NCBI GenBank assembly: GCA_000969725.1
Contig: JXSR01S073353.1
DNA from: Ophiothrix spiculata
Lineage: Eukaryota; Echinodermata; Ophiuroidea; Amphilepidida; Ophiotrichidae
Length of the DNA: 30,987 bases
Strand: one strand, 5' to 3'
The position numbers and the translations under genes are program-made. A model generated the notes under the pieces. It was not told the DNA's origin and did no database searches. It was given only the letters and a program-made list of their open reading frames with translations. Below are positions 28,261 through 30,987 of this stretch, one piece after another; position 1 is the stretch's first letter; each line of letters opens with the position of its first letter.

Positions 28261-30049
28261 AGCTGAACATGAGCACTTGTCAACTACAATCTTTGACTCC
28301 CTTCGCACTAACTCCAAGAGATTTTGGTCTTTCATTAAAAATAAGCGCAAAGACTCTTCTGGCATTACTGCACTCTGGGATGGACAAAAGCTTGTGAGCT
28401 TTGCATCAGATAAAGCCGAAACTCTTAGTAGACAATATAAATCCGTCTTCACAATTGAAGGCTCCGACTCTTTACCTCAACTGAAAGGAAACAAGCTACC
28501 AACAGCACCATCTCTACAGATTGGATCTGAAGGCATCTTTAAGTTACTTAAAAACCTGTCTCCACACAAAGCACCAGGACCTGATGGAATCCACCCATTT
28601 GTCTTAAAAAACTGTGCTCGGGAAATCACTCCAATCTTGACTAAGATTTTTACCCAAAGCATCTCCACTGGTACTTTACCAGCTGCCTGGACTAAAGCCA
28701 ACGTTGCTACCATCTTTAAAAAGGGTAGTCGCACCGACCCAGCTAACTAAAGACCGGTTTCACTTACATCCGTATGCTGCAAAATCATAGAGCATGTAAT
28801 TTACAGTCATGTAATGTGTCACCTGGATCACCATAAAGCACTTAATAATGCCCAGCATGGCTTTCGTGCGAACCGATCTTGTGAAACTCAGCTGCTGACC
28901 ACCGTGCATAAGATTTGGCAATCAAATGAAGATGTTCACCAAGTTGATGCTATTATTTTAGACTTCGCCAAAGCCTTTGACACGGTCCCCCACCGTCGAT
29001 TGCTGCACAAACTTCACCGTTTCGGGATCGAAGGCACTCTCCATCAGTGGATTTAATCTTTCCTCGTTGGGAGACAACAGTCCGTTAACATCCAAGGCGT
29101 CACATCCGAACCAGTAGAGGTGTTGTCCGGAGTTCCCCAAGGGACCGTTTTAGGTCCCTTGCTCTTCCTCATGTATATCAACAACTTTCCAGACGGCCTA
29201 GCTTCAAATGTTTGTCTCTTTGCCGACGATTGTATGGTATACAGACCAATTGCCTCTGCATCTTACTGTGATATTCTTCAAAAAGACCTTAAGAAACTTG
29301 AAATGTGGGAAAAGAAATGGCTCATGTGTTTTAAACCTGAAAAATGTAACATTCTTCGCTTCAGTAGGAAAACCAACAGAATTGAGCAATCATATAAACT
29401 CTCTGGCCACTATCTCCAAGCAGTCACCAATCATAAATATCTTGGTGTCATCCTTTCTGGTGATCTGAAATGGAACACTCATATCGGCAAAGTTGCTTCC
29501 AAAGCCAATAGCATGCTTGGCTTTGTCCGTCGGAACCTTAGTAATGCTCCTCGCCAAGTAAAGATCCAAGCCTACAAGAGCTTAGTCCAACCTCACATCG
29601 AGTATTGCAGTTCGGTCTGGGACCCTCACACAACAAACAACATCAAGAAATTGGAAGCAGTCCAACGCAGAGCTCTACGCTTCATCATGTGTGACTACGG
29701 GAAGAAGAGCTCTGTTACAACCATGCTTAAAGAAATTCAGCTCCCATCTCTACAAGAAAGGCGACTCAACCAGAGACTTGTTATGATGCACAAGATCATC
29801 CACAACAACGTCGAGCTTGATCTCAGTGACCATCTCCAATTCGACATCCGTGACCCAAGTACTTCATCAACCAGACATCACAATCCGCTCACTCTCAAAG
29901 TTCCACCATCAAAGACAAATTGCCATCAGAAGTCATTCTTTCCAAACACAGCTAGAGATTGGAATCAACTTGCCTACTCAACTACTAGTATTACTGACTC
30001 TGCCAAATTTCACTGCCAATTAACTGCTACTAGACAAAATTATGACTGA
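28238..30049 (+). pseudogene. LINE ORF, reverse transcriptase and C-terminal tail, two in-frame stops
   Basis: One frame throughout. RT blocks: LLKNLSPHKAPGPDGIHPFV, LPAAWTKANVATIFKKG, then TAA before RPVSLTS (28748), NNAQHGFRANRSCETQL, AIILDFAKAFDTVPH, a TAA after LHQWI (29054), GVPQGTVLGPLLFLMYIN, CLFADDCMVYR with both catalytic Asp present, and NHKYLGVILSGDLKW. A post-RT region of about 180 residues follows. Both stops are single-base-type nonsense changes in otherwise well-kept sequence, so inactivation is fairly recent compared with the fragment at 1374. Confidence 0.9.
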
Positions 30050-30110
30050 AACCGGTTGCATCTCTAATCACGCATTGAGTGTTGTTCCTGTAGGAGCTGT
30101 TCAATTATAA

Positions 30111-30130
30111 ATCCAGATCCAGATCCAGAT
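30111..30130 (+). repeat. ATCCAG microsatellite, 3' tail of the LINE
   Basis: Three tandem copies of ATCCAG plus AT, 60 bp beyond the LINE stop codon. Short terminal microsatellites mark the 3' end of CR1-group elements. Confidence 0.8.
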
Positions 30131-30987
30131 GTGTTCATTGGGGAGAAAACGTGTTGACTCAAATGCAGTAATCCATGCAATGATTTAGCATTCAAATTAG
30201 ACTGTGGGAAATAAGGATGATCCCATTTTTATCAATAGAAAAACAGGAAAGCCGCCTAAAATATTGTTAAAAATTACCCATTTTATCATAAACAGACACG
30301 CAAAATGTCACAAAATATGGACCATTTTGTCATTTAAGTAGGCAGTTCAGGTGAAAAAAAATAAGTTAAGCTAAACATGTTTTTATTGTGGTAGATGGAA
30401 AGAACTTGTGATCAGCTTTCAAAAACCGTTTGAATTTTGAAAATCAGTCAATCCGTTCAGGAGATACATACATTTTTGTATCACGCAAATGACACTATTG
30501 TAGACATGCATTATGATGTATTTCTTATGTATTTCTTTATTTTAACCATGGCACCATTAATTCTGATAAAATTTATTCAATTTGTGTCCTAAAAGCAAGA
30601 CCAATTGAAATAATTACATGAAACTTGGAATATAAGGTAAATGACACATGAGCTTTTCAAAAATCATAATTAAAACATCCTTAGATTATTACTTTTTACC
30701 TAATTTGCATAATTAATTAAGATAATTAAGAAAAACTGACATTATGAGGACTTTAAATGACAATAGGACTTTCGCCGCACACAGCGGCTCACAATCAAAA
30801 AGTAACAAAAAAAAGTTTTAGAATTGCTCTTATTTTCGTTCTGAGTGTCGCACATACTTCATCTTTGGATATGTTATTATATAGTATCTCTATCAACTAA
30901 TGTGTAAGTTTCAGTTTCTAAATCCGCCCGGTTTTGGAGAAAACATAAAATATATTGCACTCCGTCAAATTCCCATTGATGAATTTC
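30131..30987. other. Non-coding flank, nothing recognised
   Basis: AT-rich DNA after the LINE. No gene, tRNA or transposon terminus was identified. Confidence 0.4.

Larger units (their letters stand above)
26663..30130 (+). mobile_element. CR1-like LINE, near full length, inactivated
   Basis: One continuous element broken by frameshifts near 27340 and 28240 and by stops at 27523-27525, 28748-28750 and 29054-29056. In order: a hydrophobic leader with a 2A-like DINLKPGP at 26786-26809, a PHD-like Cys/His finger (CGVCSKACKWKQDC, CDDCETWLHRTC, WICDNCG), an APE-type endonuclease (SVNLQGI, LITETWL, then WLGGDFNAPDIDW), and a reverse transcriptase (SPHKAPGPDGI, AFDTVPH, SGVPQGTVLGPLLF, catalytic FADD at 29219-29230, HKYLGVIL). 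The usual C-terminal tail (SLVQPHIEYCSSVWDPH, LPSLQERR, ARDWNQLA) ends at 30049. The 3' end is an ATCCAG microsatellite, as in CR1-group LINEs. The true 5' end is not defined. Confidence 0.9.

Noticed and set aside
1-30987. CRISPR arrays, prophage, bacterial operons
   Set aside because: No regularly spaced repeats or prokaryotic gene organisation anywhere. Spliceosomal introns and eukaryotic transposons are present throughout.

Overview
This is a piece of an animal nuclear genome: AT-rich, intron-containing and full of decayed transposons. The transposon mix (a CR1-like LINE with a PHD-like finger and a 2A-like motif, tRNA-headed SINEs ending in ATT runs, TTAA and TTA/TA-target MITEs, a Tc1 relic) suggests an invertebrate, most likely a marine deuterostome such as an echinoderm, hemichordate or lancelet relative. 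That placement is inference. There are no prokaryotic operons, CRISPR arrays or rRNA genes.

Main gene (minus strand, about 9940-25640). Splice sites and reading phase join five coding exons. Exon 1 (25524-25640) carries the ATG after an in-frame stop. Exons 1 and 2 together encode an N-terminus that aligns with the MADS box of SRF-type factors. Exon 2 (23583-24394) adds an acidic, Ser/Thr-rich linker, a C2H2 finger and an AT-hook-like patch. Exon 3 (21185-21596) adds a second C2H2 finger and a Pro-rich tail. Exon 3 ends in phase 0, and two separate exons, 15957-16352 and 9940-10374, can follow it. Each starts in phase 0, encodes a BEN domain and carries its own stop codon. The model is a transcription regulator with a shared MADS-like/zinc-finger body and a choice of two BEN C-termini (563 or 576 residues). 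A further possible exon lies at 15760-15935.

Left edge (1-4769, minus strand). The last coding exon of an unrecognised gene lies at 4314-4769, and a truncated tandem paralogue with the same intron boundary lies at 1-149. Between them are a LINE 3' fragment (1374-1990), a Tc1-like transposon with long inverted repeats and TA duplications (2034-3376) and a 226-bp MITE (3390-3615).

Middle (4.8-15.7 kb). This stretch is a stack of non-autonomous DNA transposons: TTAA-target elements at 5221, 6481, 8439, 12227 and 13995, a TA-target MITE at 9694, and foldback hairpins at 7915 and 13279. One site is a three-deep nest: a tRNA-like TTAA MITE is split by a 1473-bp CACTG-ended element, which itself contains a 153-bp palindrome.

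Right side (26.66-30.13 kb, plus strand). A nearly full-length but broken CR1-like LINE lies just upstream of, and antisense to, the main gene. It has a PHD-like finger, an endonuclease and a reverse transcriptase, and ends in a CCAGAT-type microsatellite.
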